From contig JAIMKP010000005.1 of the NCBI GenBank assembly GCA_020692355.1, positions 1-64,000 on the forward strand: DNA of 64,000 nt. The letters are read 5' to 3'. Origin of the DNA: Desulfosporosinus sp. GTDB lineage: Bacteria; Bacillota; Desulfitobacteriia; Desulfitobacteriales; Desulfitobacteriaceae. The notes beneath the pieces were generated by a model. It was given only the letters and a program-made list of their open reading frames with translations, was not told the origin of the DNA and searched no databases. The position numbers and the translations under genes were made by a program. Within the stretch, counting starts at the first letter, position 1. Each line of letters opens with the position of its first letter. Below are positions 1 to 9,075 of the stretch, one piece after another.

Positions 1-148
1 GGATAAATTGATAGGGAACTAAGGTGACTTGGGCTTTTGTCTAATGCTGACTTAAACAGGACGTTTGAGATTAGAGCATCGCTATTGAGGGCTAGATGCC
101 GGCGGTTTGACACAGACTAAGTTTTCTTTATCCCTTGGGGATGGGTGC

Positions 149-1522
149 ATGAAGTCAACTGGGTTGGACGATACGATTGTCGCGTTGGCCACAGCGTTAG
201 GGGAAGCGGGCATACATATTATTCGATTAAGTGGTCCTCAGAGTAAAGAAATCTTGGATCGTTGTTTTGAGCCGCATAATTCGGTGCGGTGGCTTAATAA
301 TGAGAGTCATACCCTCCATTTAGGCTGGTTTCGGCAAGGGGATCAACGGATTGATCAGGTTCTGGTGGGGAGGATGCATGCGCCTCATTCTTACACAGGG
401 GAAGACGTTTATGAGATAAACTGTCACGGTGGGGCTTGGGTGGCACAGTCGATTATCCAATCGTGCATACGTGAGGGAGCGCGTTTAGCTGAACCCGGTG
501 AATTTACAAAAAGAGCATTTTTAAATGGTAAACTGGATCTGGTTCAAGCAGAGGCTGTCATTGATTTAATCAGTGCACGAACCAGGGCGGCGGCTGATCA
601 GGCATTGACTCAACTTTCGGGAAGGCTCTCCGAGGAAATCTTGGCGCTGCGAGACAATATCCTGGAAATATTAGCCTTTATCGAGGCCAGTATCGATTTT
701 CCAGAGGACGATGTAGAAAGTTTGGACTGGACTGCTCTGAAAGGGCGTTTGGAGGATGCTTTAAGGTTAGCTGGAGAACTACTTCTGGGAAGTAAGAGCG
801 GTCGGATCGTAAGAGAAGGGTTGACGACGGTCATTGTAGGACGACCGAATGTTGGCAAGTCGAGTTTGTTGAATGCCTTGCTTCAGGAAGAACGTGCGAT
901 TGTCACGGACGTTCCGGGAACGACACGGGATGAAATACGTGAGTTTGTCAGCCTTGGTGGAATACTTTTACAGCTTATTGATACGGCGGGGATTCGTGAG
1001 AGTGCTGATCCGGTTGAACAGATGGGGATTCGTCGTTCATGGGAGGCGTTGGATCGGGCTGATTTGATTTTGCTCGTGGTGGATGCCGGGGTGCCCCTTA
1101 ATGTCGATGAACGCGAGGTTTTACGCCAGTACGGGGAAAGAGTCTTGGTGCTATTGAATAAGATTGATCTTCATCCACAGTCTGCGGTGAGGTCAACTGA
1201 GGTACCTGGGGTCTGCATTCCGTTTTCGGTTGTTCGTCATGAGGGATTTGATGCTTTGGAGGCGGAGATTCGCAGACTTGTTTTTAATGAACATCTGGAT
1301 AGTGCGCGCCCATTATTATCGAATGTGCGGCAGATTGCTGCCCTGGAAGGTTCTGCAGAGTCTCTAAAAAATGCATTGTCAGCGTTAGAGGCTGGGTATC
1401 CATGGGATATTCTTTCTATCGACGTACGACGGGCGTTACAAGAGGTATCCGAAATAACGGGGCACAATGTTCAGAAATCGTTGTTAGAGGTTATATTTTC
1501 TCGATTTTGTATTGGAAAGTAG
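149..1522 (+). CDS. mnmE: tRNA uridine-5-carboxymethylaminomethyl modification GTPase MnmE
   Basis: MnmE works with MnmG to modify the wobble uridine (cmnm5U) of certain tRNAs in the cytoplasm. The 457-residue protein has the N-terminal tetrahydrofolate-binding region, a helical region and an inserted G domain: G1 GRPNVGKSS near residue 231, G3 DTAG near 278 and G4 NKID. It ends in the family's C-terminal FCIGK motif carrying the catalytic Cys. I chose ATG at 149 because [15 protein letters not shown] matches the usual MnmE start and a GGGGATGG stretch precedes it. A TTG at 107 would add 14 atypical residues. The gene is 8 bases upstream of mnmG, the order normally seen near the replication origin of Firmicutes. 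Confidence 0.95.
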   Translation: MKSTGLDDTIVALATALGEAGIHIIRLSGPQSKEILDRCFEPHNSVRWLNNESHTLHLGWFRQGDQRIDQVLVGRMHAPHSYTGEDVYEINCHGGAWVAQSIIQSCIREGARLAEPGEFTKRAFLNGKLDLVQAEAVIDLISARTRAAADQALTQLSGRLSEEILALRDNILEILAFIEASIDFPEDDVESLDWTALKGRLEDALRLAGELLLGSKSGRIVREGLTTVIVGRPNVGKSSLLNALLQEERAIVTDVPGTTRDEIREFVSLGGILLQLIDTAGIRESADPVEQMGIRRSWEALDRADLILLVVDAGVPLNVDEREVLRQYGERVLVLLNKIDLHPQSAVRSTEVPGVCIPFSVVRHEGFDALEAEIRRLVFNEHLDSARPLLSNVRQIAALEGSAESLKNALSALEAGYPWDILSIDVRRALQEVSEITGHNVQKSLLEVIFSRFCIGK

Positions 1523-1530
1523 GCACGACA

Positions 1531-3447
1531 GTGGAGTATTTGGCTGGAACATATGGGGTTATTGTTGTGGGAGCTGGGCATGCAGGGTGTGAAGCAGCAT
1601 TGGCAGCAGCGCGCATGGGATGTGAAACACTTTTGCTGACCTTGAATTTGGATACGGTGGCTCATATGCCGTGTAATCCATCGGTAGGTGGACCGGCTAA
1701 AGGACATTTAGTAAGGGAAATTGATGCACTTGGCGGCCAGATGGGGATTACTGCTGATGAGACATCTTTGCAGGCCAGGATGCTTAATACCGGGAAGGGA
1801 CCGGCTGTTCATGCTCTCCGGATTCAGTCCGATAAGCGAGCTTACCATCAGAATATGCTTCATGTTTTATTGAATCAGCCAAATTTAACCGTGGCTCAGG
1901 GGTGTGTGGAGAGCCTTATTGTTGAAGATTCAAGGGTTAAAGGGGTTTGGGCTCGAGGCGGGGCCCGGTTTGAATCTGAGAGCGTTGTTTTGACAAGCGG
2001 TACCTATTTAAAAGGGAGAATTATTATTGGTTCTTCCGCTTTCGCCGGTGGCCCAAATGGGCAAATGCCTGTGCCATTGTTATCAGAGTCCTTACGTGCT
2101 TTAGGAATCGAATTAGGACGGTTTAAGACAGGAACTCCACCAAGGATACAGAAAAATTCAGTGGACTTTTCTAAATTTATTATTCAGCCGGGGGATGACC
2201 AAGCTTGGCATTTTTCTTTTTTGCCTACGAAGAGTATGTTTTGGCAGGATGATACCAGTAAACAGGAGCCCTGTTGGTTGGGATATACTACTTCTGAGAC
2301 GCATGAGATCATCCGTGCCAATCTTTTTAGGGCGCCTTTGTTTACAGGTGAAATCGAGGGGATCGGCCCTCGCTATTGTCCTTCTATCGAAGATAAGGTG
2401 GTTCGCTTTGCTCAGAGAGAAGCACATCAAATTTTTTTAGAGCCTGAAGGGTGGCAGAGTGAAGAGTATTATGTCGCAGGGTTGTCCACCAGCATGCCAG
2501 AAGAAGTTCAGATCGAGATCTTGAGAAGTATTTCTGGACTCGAAAAGGTTAACATGCTACGGCCAGGCTATGCGATTGAATACGACTATGTCAAGCCTCA
2601 TCAGTTGTCGCTCTGCTTAGAGATGCGTGGGCTGAATGGATTATTCACGGCCGGCCAGCTTAACGGAACCTCGGGGTATGAGGAGGCGGCGGCACAAGGG
2701 CTGATAGCCGGAATTAATGCGGCCCTGCGCGTCTTGGATAGAGAGCCGTTTGTTTTAAGACGCTCTGATGGTTATTTGGGCGTATTGGTGGATGATTTGG
2801 TTACCAAAGGGATTGAAGAACCATATCGACTTTTAACCTCTAGAGCGGAGCATCGTCTACTTTTAAGGCAAGACAATGCCGATTTGCGTTTAACGGCCAG
2901 GGGAAGGGCGATTGGTTTGGTTGATGAATCCCGCTGGGTACGGTATGAAAACAAAACACGGGATTTGGAAGGCGTTCGCAGGTTATGGAAGGAGACGAGT
3001 CTAAGCCCCCTGCGCGAGGATGTTCAGCTTGTCCTCAACCGTGTAGCGTCGCATCCGCTCCGGTCGGGGATCAAAGTTGAAGAATTGATTAAAAGACCAG
3101 AAATTTCGCTACGGGAAATAGAAACGTTATTTCCCGAGCTTCAGCATCTTGATTCTGAAGTTTTAGAAGAAGCTTTGATTGATATTAAATATGAAGGATA
3201 TATTGAAAAGCAAAAGATTGAGGTTGAGCGTTTTGCCAAGCTTGAAGACAGGGTGATTCCAGCGCAGTTCGATTTTGATCGGGTACGGGGTTTGTCCACT
3301 GAGGGTCGGCAACGTCTTAAGGAAAGGGAACCGGTTAATTTGGGGCAAGCCTCCCGGATTACGGGTGTCACCCCTGCTGATATTTCCGTGCTCATGGTAT
3401 ATCTGGAGCAGAGGCAACGGGGAGGTGCGGGTCGTGTTTCAGGATAA
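1531..3447 (+). CDS. mnmG: tRNA uridine modification enzyme MnmG (GidA)
   Basis: This FAD-dependent partner of MnmE forms the complex that installs the 5-aminomethyl side chain on U34 of tRNA. The 638-residue protein begins [19 protein letters not shown], with the GxGxxG dinucleotide-binding loop (VGAGHAG) around residue 15. It carries the [13 protein letters not shown] and [18 protein letters not shown] signatures of the GidA family. The GTG at 1531 gives the canonical N terminus and lies 8 bases after the mnmE stop. A longer in-frame reading from 1402 overlaps mnmE and does not resemble the family. The last 14 bases overlap rsmG, indicating one transcript. Confidence 0.96.
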   Translation: MEYLAGTYGVIVVGAGHAGCEAALAAARMGCETLLLTLNLDTVAHMPCNPSVGGPAKGHLVREIDALGGQMGITADETSLQARMLNTGKGPAVHALRIQSDKRAYHQNMLHVLLNQPNLTVAQGCVESLIVEDSRVKGVWARGGARFESESVVLTSGTYLKGRIIIGSSAFAGGPNGQMPVPLLSESLRALGIELGRFKTGTPPRIQKNSVDFSKFIIQPGDDQAWHFSFLPTKSMFWQDDTSKQEPCWLGYTTSETHEIIRANLFRAPLFTGEIEGIGPRYCPSIEDKVVRFAQREAHQIFLEPEGWQSEEYYVAGLSTSMPEEVQIEILRSISGLEKVNMLRPGYAIEYDYVKPHQLSLCLEMRGLNGLFTAGQLNGTSGYEEAAAQGLIAGINAALRVLDREPFVLRRSDGYLGVLVDDLVTKGIEEPYRLLTSRAEHRLLLRQDNADLRLTARGRAIGLVDESRWVRYENKTRDLEGVRRLWKETSLSPLREDVQLVLNRVASHPLRSGIKVEELIKRPEISLREIETLFPELQHLDSEVLEEALIDIKYEGYIEKQKIEVERFAKLEDRVIPAQFDFDRVRGLSTEGRQRLKEREPVNLGQASRITGVTPADISVLMVYLEQRQRGGAGRVSG

Positions 3448-4162
3448 GGTGGGTGAACTGGGTGCGTTGGCCGAAGAGAAATTAGGGTTGGTTCTGACCA
3501 AGGAGCAGCTTGACCAATTTGCACTTTATGGGCGTTTACTGTTGGCGTGGAATGAGAAAGTTAATTTGACCCGGATTACGGAGCCTAGTGAGGTAATTAT
3601 CAAGCATTTTTTGGATTCCTTAGTCGCACTTCCTTATTTATCAGGTCTAAATGTGTGCGATGTGGGGACGGGTGCTGGTTTTCCAGGAATTCCCTTAGCC
3701 ATCGCCAAGCCTGATTTGAACGGGGTGTTATTTGATTCGCTGGGCAAACGCGTTGAATTCTTGAAATTTGTTGTGGCTGAACTGGGTTTGAGGGTCGAAG
3801 CGGTTCATGCCCGCGCTGAAGACTTCGGAAGAGTTGAGCGATTTCGGGGGTCTTTTGATGCCGTTGTTTCCAGGGCTGTAGCTGCACTTCCGGTTTTGTC
3901 TGAGTATGCGCTTCCTCTTTTAAAAAGAGGTGGTCTGTTTTTTGCTTATAAAGGGTTACAGGCACCCGAAGAAGTGCAGGCTAGTCAGAGAGCCTTAGAG
4001 ATTCTTGGGGGAGCCTGTGAGCAAGTGGTAGAAATTAATCTGGGGGCCCTGGCGGAACATCGCTCTCTTATCATGATTCGCAAGGTCAAGGAGACGCCGC
4101 CTGGGTATCCGCGTAAAGCCGGGCAGCCTGAACGGAAGCCTTTAGTTCAGATTCTGCAGTAG
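3434..4162 (+). CDS. rsmG: 16S rRNA (guanine-527-N7)-methyltransferase RsmG
   Basis: RsmG methylates N7 of G527 in 16S rRNA using S-adenosylmethionine. The 242-residue protein matches the usual length of about 240. The SAM-binding motif [15 protein letters not shown] is near residues 75-90, and the downstream [15 protein letters not shown] segment is typical. The start GTG at 3434 follows a strong GGGGAGGT ribosome binding site at 3419-3426, which sits inside the mnmG 3' end. This suggests translational coupling. A terminator hairpin follows at 4204-4228, closing the mnmE-mnmG-rsmG unit. Confidence 0.95.
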   Translation: MFQDKVGELGALAEEKLGLVLTKEQLDQFALYGRLLLAWNEKVNLTRITEPSEVIIKHFLDSLVALPYLSGLNVCDVGTGAGFPGIPLAIAKPDLNGVLFDSLGKRVEFLKFVVAELGLRVEAVHARAEDFGRVERFRGSFDAVVSRAVAALPVLSEYALPLLKRGGLFFAYKGLQAPEEVQASQRALEILGGACEQVVEINLGALAEHRSLIMIRKVKETPPGYPRKAGQPERKPLVQILQ

Positions 4163-4203
4163 CAAGACGACTGCTTTTCTTGTTTCACACGCCAAAATTA
4201 TTC

Positions 4204-4228
4204 AAAAGCGCCTTCTAGCGCTTTTTTT
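4204..4228 (+). terminator. Rho-independent terminator after rsmG
   Basis: An 8-bp stem AAAAGCGC / GCGCTTTT with a 6-base loop is followed by a run of seven T. It separates the mnmE-mnmG-rsmG unit from parA. Confidence 0.85.
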
Positions 4229-4302
4229 CTTGCTTTGGTTTTGGTAGTATAAATGAGAGGTTCCTCGTTGGAGCTGTAAGGAAGGAAGTAGGTGGGCACT
4301 TT

Positions 4303-5064
4303 ATGGGTAGGATCGTAGCCATCGCTAATCAGAAGGGTGGAGTCGCGAAGACGACGACTGCCGTCAATCTCAGTGCTTGTTTGGCAGAAATGGGGAAAGA
4401 GGTGATTTTAATTGACCTTGATCCGCAGGGGAATGCGACAAGTGGGATTGGGATTGACAAGAATAAACTCACGCGCTCAGTCTACGATGTTTTGATTAAT
4501 GAGATTCCCTTGGATCAGGTCCTTTTGAAGACTGATATCAAGAATTTGAAGGTCGCTCCAGCTCAAATAGAGCTGGCCGGGGCCGAGATTGAGTTGGTCT
4601 CACAGCCCTCGCGGGAGATGAAGTTGGCCAAAGCGATTCAGGAATTGGGCGTGGAGTTTGATTTTATGTTTATCGATTGCCCTCCTTCATTGGGCTTGTT
4701 GACGTTGAATGCGCTGACGGCTGCAAGTGATGTTTTGATACCGGTACAATGCGAGTATTATGCTTTAGAAGGCTTGACTTTATTGATGCATACGCTGCAG
4801 CGCGTGACACGTTCGCTTAATCCGAAGCTTCAGATTTTAGGCGCTGTGCTGACGATGTTTGATGCGAGGACGAACTTGAGCATTCAAGTGGTTGATGAGG
4901 TTAAGAAATTCTTTCAGGCCAAGGTTTTTCGGACGATTATTCCTCGGAATGTGCGTCTGGGTGAGGCCCCTAGCCATGGTAAGCCCATTGTGCTTTATGA
5001 TCCTCGTTCCCGGGGTGCGGAAGTTTATTCGGATTTGGCGAAGGAGGTTTTGGAGCGTGTCTAA
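4303..5064 (+). CDS. parA: chromosome partitioning ATPase ParA (Soj)
   Basis: ParA/Soj is the Walker-type ATPase that works with ParB and parS in origin segregation, and in Bacillus also regulates DnaA. The 253-residue protein has the deviant Walker A KGGVAKTT at residues 11-18, including the signature first lysine. It has the DLDPQGNATSG switch region and FIDCPPSLGLLT near residue 125. A GGAAGGAAGTAGG stretch precedes the ATG at 4303. The last 8 bases overlap the parB start. The neighbours mnmE-mnmG-rsmG upstream and parS sites downstream support the chromosomal rather than plasmid form. Confidence 0.96.
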   Translation: MGRIVAIANQKGGVAKTTTAVNLSACLAEMGKEVILIDLDPQGNATSGIGIDKNKLTRSVYDVLINEIPLDQVLLKTDIKNLKVAPAQIELAGAEIELVSQPSREMKLAKAIQELGVEFDFMFIDCPPSLGLLTLNALTAASDVLIPVQCEYYALEGLTLLMHTLQRVTRSLNPKLQILGAVLTMFDARTNLSIQVVDEVKKFFQAKVFRTIIPRNVRLGEAPSHGKPIVLYDPRSRGAEVYSDLAKEVLERV

Positions 5065-5905
5065 ACGCGGTTTGGGTAGGGGATTGGATGCTTTAATGGA
5101 GAGTTCCGGTGGGTTGGAAGGAAAGGAAGTGTTTGAGATCCCGCTGCGTGAGATTGAGGCCAATCCGGATCAACCGCGCAAAGGATTTGGTGAAGATGAG
5201 TTGAGAGAGTTGGCGGATTCTTTAAAGCGACACGGATTGCTGCAGCCCATTTTGGTGAGAAAAAGGCAAGGACGCTATGTGATTGTGGCCGGTGAAAGGC
5301 GCTTTCGAGCCGCAATGTTGGCTGGCTTTGAGAGTATTTCCTGCCTGATTCAGGAAGGTGACGATTTGCAGATGGCTGAGAGGGCGCTGGTGGAAAACCT
5401 CCAGCGCTCTGATTTGTCACCTGTCGAGGAGGGTCGTGCCTATGCCCGCCTAATGTCCGAACACGGGTTAACTCAGGAAGAGGTTGCGAAGAAGGTGGGC
5501 AAGGGTCGGGCTACAGTGGCTAATCTTTTGCGCATTATTCAACTACCGGACGCGGTACTGGAGTTGATTCAGGGGGGTCAATTGACGTTGGGACATGCGA
5601 AGTTGCTGGCCGGGTTGGAGGACAGCTCACTCCAGGTTTTGATGGGGCGGAAGGCTGCCGCTTCAGGTTTATCGGTGCGTGATATGGAGGATTTGCTGGG
5701 TAGGCTGCAGAAGAACCGTAAAGTACAGAAAGTGAGAAAGACTGAATTTGCGGGCATGGGTGCCTTGGAGGAGAGGCTGAGAACGTCATTCCAGACTAAG
5801 GTCCGCTTGAAGGGAAGTGAGCACAGGGGTAGAATTGAGATTGAGTATTTTTCTGAAGAGGAATTAAGCCGCCTGTTAGAGCTATGGAATATCATTGTTG
5901 AGTGA
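5057..5905 (+). CDS. parB: chromosome partitioning protein ParB (Spo0J)
   Basis: ParB binds parS, loads and spreads as a CTP-dependent clamp and recruits ParA and SMC. The 282-residue protein has the CTP/box motif GERRFRA at residues 79-85, the ENLQRSDLSPVEEG segment near 104, and a helix-turn-helix (LTQEEVAKKVGKGRATV) near 128-145. A C-terminal dimerisation region follows. The GTG at 5057 is preceded by AAGGAGG at 5041-5047, which lies within the end of parA. Its stop codon is immediately followed by the first parS copy at 5906. Confidence 0.96.
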   Translation: MSKRGLGRGLDALMESSGGLEGKEVFEIPLREIEANPDQPRKGFGEDELRELADSLKRHGLLQPILVRKRQGRYVIVAGERRFRAAMLAGFESISCLIQEGDDLQMAERALVENLQRSDLSPVEEGRAYARLMSEHGLTQEEVAKKVGKGRATVANLLRIIQLPDAVLELIQGGQLTLGHAKLLAGLEDSSLQVLMGRKAAASGLSVRDMEDLLGRLQKNRKVQKVRKTEFAGMGALEERLRTSFQTKVRLKGSEHRGRIEIEYFSEEELSRLLELWNIIVE

Positions 5906-5921
5906 TGTTCCACGTGGAACA
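5906..5921. promoter_or_regulatory. parS centromere site 1
   Basis: The perfect 16-bp palindrome TGTTCCACGTGGAACA matches the parS consensus (TGTTTCACGTGAAACA) with one symmetric T:A to C:G substitution per arm, a form known from other bacteria. It starts one base after the parB stop codon and sits in a longer 24-bp palindrome (5902-5925). Confidence 0.93.
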
Positions 5922-5964
5922 TCACTCTGATCACGATCATGCAAAAAGACCTGATGGGTCAAAC

Positions 5965-5980
5965 TGTTCCACGTGGAACA
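5965..5980. promoter_or_regulatory. parS centromere site 2
   Basis: A second perfect TGTTCCACGTGGAACA lies 43 bases after the first. The paired sites next to parB mark this as the origin-proximal partition locus. Confidence 0.93.
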
Positions 5981-6087
5981 TATCGATAATTAATTCCTCC
6001 AAGAATAGAGCGCGATAATACGAAGCGGTTCGATGAGGTAAACCTCACATGGAAACATCATTGCAGTAAATATAAGGGAGATAGAGG

Positions 6088-6783
6088 ATGTTAGGGACAA
6101 TTGTTAATGCCCTATCGATTATCTTAGGAGCACTATTGGGTATGGGCTTTGGACGGGCTTTGCCGGAAAAGATGAAGGATACCGTGATTCAGGGAATCGG
6201 CCTAGCGGTTCTCCTCATCGGCGGAAGCATGGCCCTACAAACCAAGAACCCTCTGATTGTTATCGCCAGCCTGGTCGCGGGCGGCATCCTCGGAGAATGG
6301 ATAGATATCGAGCTGAGGCTGCAACAACTTGGCAATCGGTTGGAACGGCAATTCTCAGGGCCAAACAGTAAGGGGCATTTTAGTAAGGCCTTTGTAACCA
6401 CGAGCTTAATTTACTGTGTGGGGGCAATGGCAATCATGGGCGCCCTAGAGAGCGGCCTAAAAGGGAATCATAGCATTCTATACGCCAAATCGCTGCTGGA
6501 CGGGATATCTGCCGTCGTTTTTGCTTCAACAATGGGAGTTGGGGTAATGGCTTCGGCCCTCCCAGTATTCATCTATCAAGGTTCAATTACACTGGCAGCA
6601 GGACTCCTCCAGGGAGTGTTGTCCAACACCGTCGTTGCAGAAATGAGCGCAACTGGAGGGCTGCTCATTGTTGGCATCGGCTTAAACATCTTAGCAATTA
6701 AAGAAATAAAAGTGGGCAACCTATTACCGGGCATATTTTTAAGTATCCCATTCACCCTATGGTTCACCCACATGGGCATCTAA
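6088..6783 (+). CDS. DUF554 family membrane protein
   Basis: This 231-residue integral membrane protein belongs to the DUF554 (YdfK/YqgA-type) family, whose transport function is not established. Visible features are the N-terminal MLGTIVNALSIILGALLG segment, a GGILGEWIDIE motif near residue 70, and six or so hydrophobic segments. The GAMAIMGALESGLKGNHSIL and FIYQGSITLAAG signatures are also present. AAGGGAGATAGAGG precedes the ATG. It lies downstream of the parS sites and appears to start a new unit with the DUF4446 gene. Confidence 0.85.
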   Translation: MLGTIVNALSIILGALLGMGFGRALPEKMKDTVIQGIGLAVLLIGGSMALQTKNPLIVIASLVAGGILGEWIDIELRLQQLGNRLERQFSGPNSKGHFSKAFVTTSLIYCVGAMAIMGALESGLKGNHSILYAKSLLDGISAVVFASTMGVGVMASALPVFIYQGSITLAAGLLQGVLSNTVVAEMSATGGLLIVGIGLNILAIKEIKVGNLLPGIFLSIPFTLWFTHMGI

Positions 6784-6836
6784 CGGTAATGTGGAGAGGT
6801 TCAAAATAACCCAAATCAAAAAGGGAGGTATGATTC

Positions 6837-7337
6837 GTGGGAGTTTTTCAAACGGGAATACCGGTGGAGTGGATGCTTGGGGCCATGGGAATGTTGCTTG
6901 CCCTAACTTGGATTTTGTTAATTTTTGTTTATAGCAGACTAAGAGAATTTCAACGATCCTATCTATCTCTCCAGACTCTAATTTCAGGGGGAACACTGGA
7001 TTCACTTTTACGGGATGCACTCGAGCACAATCGGGACTTAGGGGCCGGTCTCGAACAGGTAGACAGTCGCTTGAAAAAGGTTGAGCATAAACTGAGGCTC
7101 TCGTTTACCCATACGGGGATCATTCGATTTAATGCATTCGACAACATGGGGAGCGACTTAAGTTTCGCCATTGCATTTACAAATCAGGAAGGAGACGGGC
7201 TGGTCCTTTCCTCAATTAACAGCAGGGAAGAGTCGCGAGTTTACGCTAAACCTCTTGCTAAAGGAGAATCGAGTTATCCTCTGAGCGCAGAGGAGAAAGA
7301 GGCAATAAATAAGGCCCTTGACGGGTCTAAATTGTGA
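6837..7337 (+). CDS. DUF4446 family protein with one N-terminal membrane anchor
   Basis: This 166-residue protein has one hydrophobic segment at about residues 12-32 (WMLGAMGMLLALTWILLIFV). A predicted coiled region follows (ALEHNRDLGAGLEQVDSRLKKVEHKL). The conserved globular domain contains GIIRFNAFDNMGSDLSFAIA and VLSSINSREESRVYAKP, diagnostic of DUF4446, which is common next to parB in Clostridia. The function is unknown. The GTG at 6837 is preceded by AAGGGAGG. Confidence 0.85.
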   Translation: MGVFQTGIPVEWMLGAMGMLLALTWILLIFVYSRLREFQRSYLSLQTLISGGTLDSLLRDALEHNRDLGAGLEQVDSRLKKVEHKLRLSFTHTGIIRFNAFDNMGSDLSFAIAFTNQEGDGLVLSSINSREESRVYAKPLAKGESSYPLSAEEKEAINKALDGSKL

Positions 7338-7341
7338 TCTT

Positions 7342-7914
7342 CTAATAATAAAGCCGTGAACGCCAGAATGATTGACCGATCACCTCGCTGATAACCTCCG
7401 ACATGCGCCAGACGAGGTTCAAACGAGTATTCTGCAAAATCATATATTCCATGAATCCTCCCACGTTAACGATTCCAGTTAAATGGACATTTCCCACTTC
7501 CGGAAGCTGTTTATGTACGCCCGCACCAGGTTTGAGAGGCCCTTCGGCCAGGGTGATGTACCCTACGGAGTCCAATCGTCCGAGACAGGCGTCAATAGCC
7601 AAGATGTAAGGGTTGACTAAGGTACTGCCGATATGATGAATGTTCTCTTCTAAATTGGTTGCATGCACCGGATCATCCAGTGTTCCCAAAACATGAAGCT
7701 TGGGAATGCCTTGGCGTAACAACTGGGTACCAATTAAAGGCCCCAAGGCATCCCCTGTTGAGCGATCCGTGCCGATGCATAAGACAAGGACGGGCCGATG
7801 GTGAACTTCACGAAATAGTTCAGTTAACCGATGGCGGAGATCCTCCCTGCCATTAAGATCATCAATATGTATTTTTAGTTTACGGGGTTCAGTAAATACG
7901 GATAATAAACTCAA
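7342..7914 (-). CDS. yyaC: spore protease YyaC
   Basis: The 190-residue protein belongs to the YyaC family, forespore-expressed proteins structurally related to the GPR spore protease. The hallmark segment LVLCIGTDRSTGDALGPLIG lies near residues 41-60. ILAIDACLGRLDSVGYI and PLKPGAGVHKQLPEVGNVHLTGIVNVGGF follow. The start appears to be TTG at 7914 (minus strand), preceded by an AGGGGG site 9 bases away. A forespore sigma-type promoter at 7948-7977 supports sporulation expression. It is convergent with the DUF4446 gene. Confidence 0.88.
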   Translation of the reverse strand: MSLLSVFTEPRKLKIHIDDLNGREDLRHRLTELFREVHHRPVLVLCIGTDRSTGDALGPLIGTQLLRQGIPKLHVLGTLDDPVHATNLEENIHHIGSTLVNPYILAIDACLGRLDSVGYITLAEGPLKPGAGVHKQLPEVGNVHLTGIVNVGGFMEYMILQNTRLNLVWRMSEVISEVIGQSFWRSRLYY

Positions 7915-7947
7915 GAGCCAGGCCCCCTGTCAAATCCTATTCCTTTA

Positions 7948-7977
7948 AAATATTCCCATTCAACCCAGAGTTTATGC
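7948..7977 (-). promoter_or_regulatory. forespore sigma-F/G-type promoter of yyaC
   Basis: On the minus strand, GCATA (7973-7977) is followed after 15 bases by GGGAATATTT (7948-7957). This fits the published sigma-F consensus GYATA and GGNNANANTW. It lies 34 bases upstream of the yyaC start. Confidence 0.6.
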
Positions 7978-8024
7978 ATGAAGGTGCATCCTAAGCCATA
8001 AGCATGTGGCAAGGAGGGATGCCC

Positions 8025-9053
8025 ATGCTGAAAACGTCGTTTCAAGTTGCGGCGACTTATGTAGGAGCCGTCATGGGGGCTGGATTTGCTTCTGGACAGG
8101 AGATTCAACAGTTTTTCGCCCGTTTTGGCCTGTGGGGTTTACTGGGTATTATAGCGAGTGCTGCTTTATTTGCTTGGCTCGGATGGGTTATGCTCGATCT
8201 GCAAGAAAACTGGCGAAGCGCAACCTATCCGGAATTCTTTCGTAGCCTCTTTGGAGATCGTCTGGGAAAAGTGGCCGATATTTTGGTTAGTATTCTTCTC
8301 TTGTTAGGAATGTTGGCGATGCTTTCAGGAAGTGGCGCACTCTTCAATGAATATTTTGGTCTATCGCGCTGGCTTGGTATTTGGCTTACTGCTGGGGTTA
8401 TTGAGTTGGCGCTTTGGTATCGGGGGGAAGGCGTTCTCTGGATCAATTCCGTGTTAATTCCTCTGAAATTTGCCTTTTGCTTGGGAATTGTACTCCTGGC
8501 TTTCATTTGGGCTAAATCAGGCGATGGTGAAGGCCTTCCGCTGGAACCATCGTTGTTATTAGGCCATTGGTTGGTCGCAGCGATTTTATATGTTTCTTTT
8601 AATCTTACCTTGGCCATGGTTGTTTTTGCCTCATTAGGCAGGACAATTCAAAAACCGGGTGCCCGCCTGGGCGCGGTAGCAGGTGGCGTGGCTCTGGGGC
8701 TATTTGCGATGGTGATCGGTGCTGCACTGTTGCGATTCCCAGAAGTATCTGGACTAGAAATTCCCATGGTAGCTGTGGCCGCAAAGTTGGGGGATTGGCC
8801 TGCCTTTCTCTATGTCGTTGTCTTATGGCTAGCGATGCTGACGGCAGCTATAGGTAATGGATTCAGTCTGGTCAGCAGAATCGTTGATTCCGGATTTACC
8901 TCATATCATTGGGCATCCTTTTTGGTATTATCTGCTGTCGTTCCTCTAGCAGGTATGCGTTTCTCGCAGATTGTCAAGATTGGATATCCGATCTTTGGGT
9001 ATATGGGCCTGGTTTTTTTGCCCGTTCTTTTCTATCATTGGCATCGTGGGTAA
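8025..9053 (+). CDS. YkvI family membrane transporter
   Basis: This 342-residue polytopic membrane protein of the YkvI family is related to amino-acid/cation transporters of the LeuT/APC fold. The N terminus MLKTSFQVAATYVGAVMGAG followed by FASGQEIQQFF is a strong family signature. About ten hydrophobic segments follow. The substrate is unknown. The ATG at 8025 has an AAGGAGGG site 6 bases upstream; the earlier in-frame ATG at 8019 would have no spacing. It starts just upstream of selB, which begins 22 bases after its stop. Confidence 0.8.
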   Translation: MLKTSFQVAATYVGAVMGAGFASGQEIQQFFARFGLWGLLGIIASAALFAWLGWVMLDLQENWRSATYPEFFRSLFGDRLGKVADILVSILLLLGMLAMLSGSGALFNEYFGLSRWLGIWLTAGVIELALWYRGEGVLWINSVLIPLKFAFCLGIVLLAFIWAKSGDGEGLPLEPSLLLGHWLVAAILYVSFNLTLAMVVFASLGRTIQKPGARLGAVAGGVALGLFAMVIGAALLRFPEVSGLEIPMVAVAAKLGDWPAFLYVVVLWLAMLTAAIGNGFSLVSRIVDSGFTSYHWASFLVLSAVVPLAGMRFSQIVKIGYPIFGYMGLVFLPVLFYHWHRG

Positions 9054-9075
9054 ATATGAAGTCTTGAGGTGGAAT

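Noticed and set aside
6030-6060. A third parS site (CCTCACATGGAAACATC)
   Set aside because: Only one half resembles the motif; the palindrome is lost.
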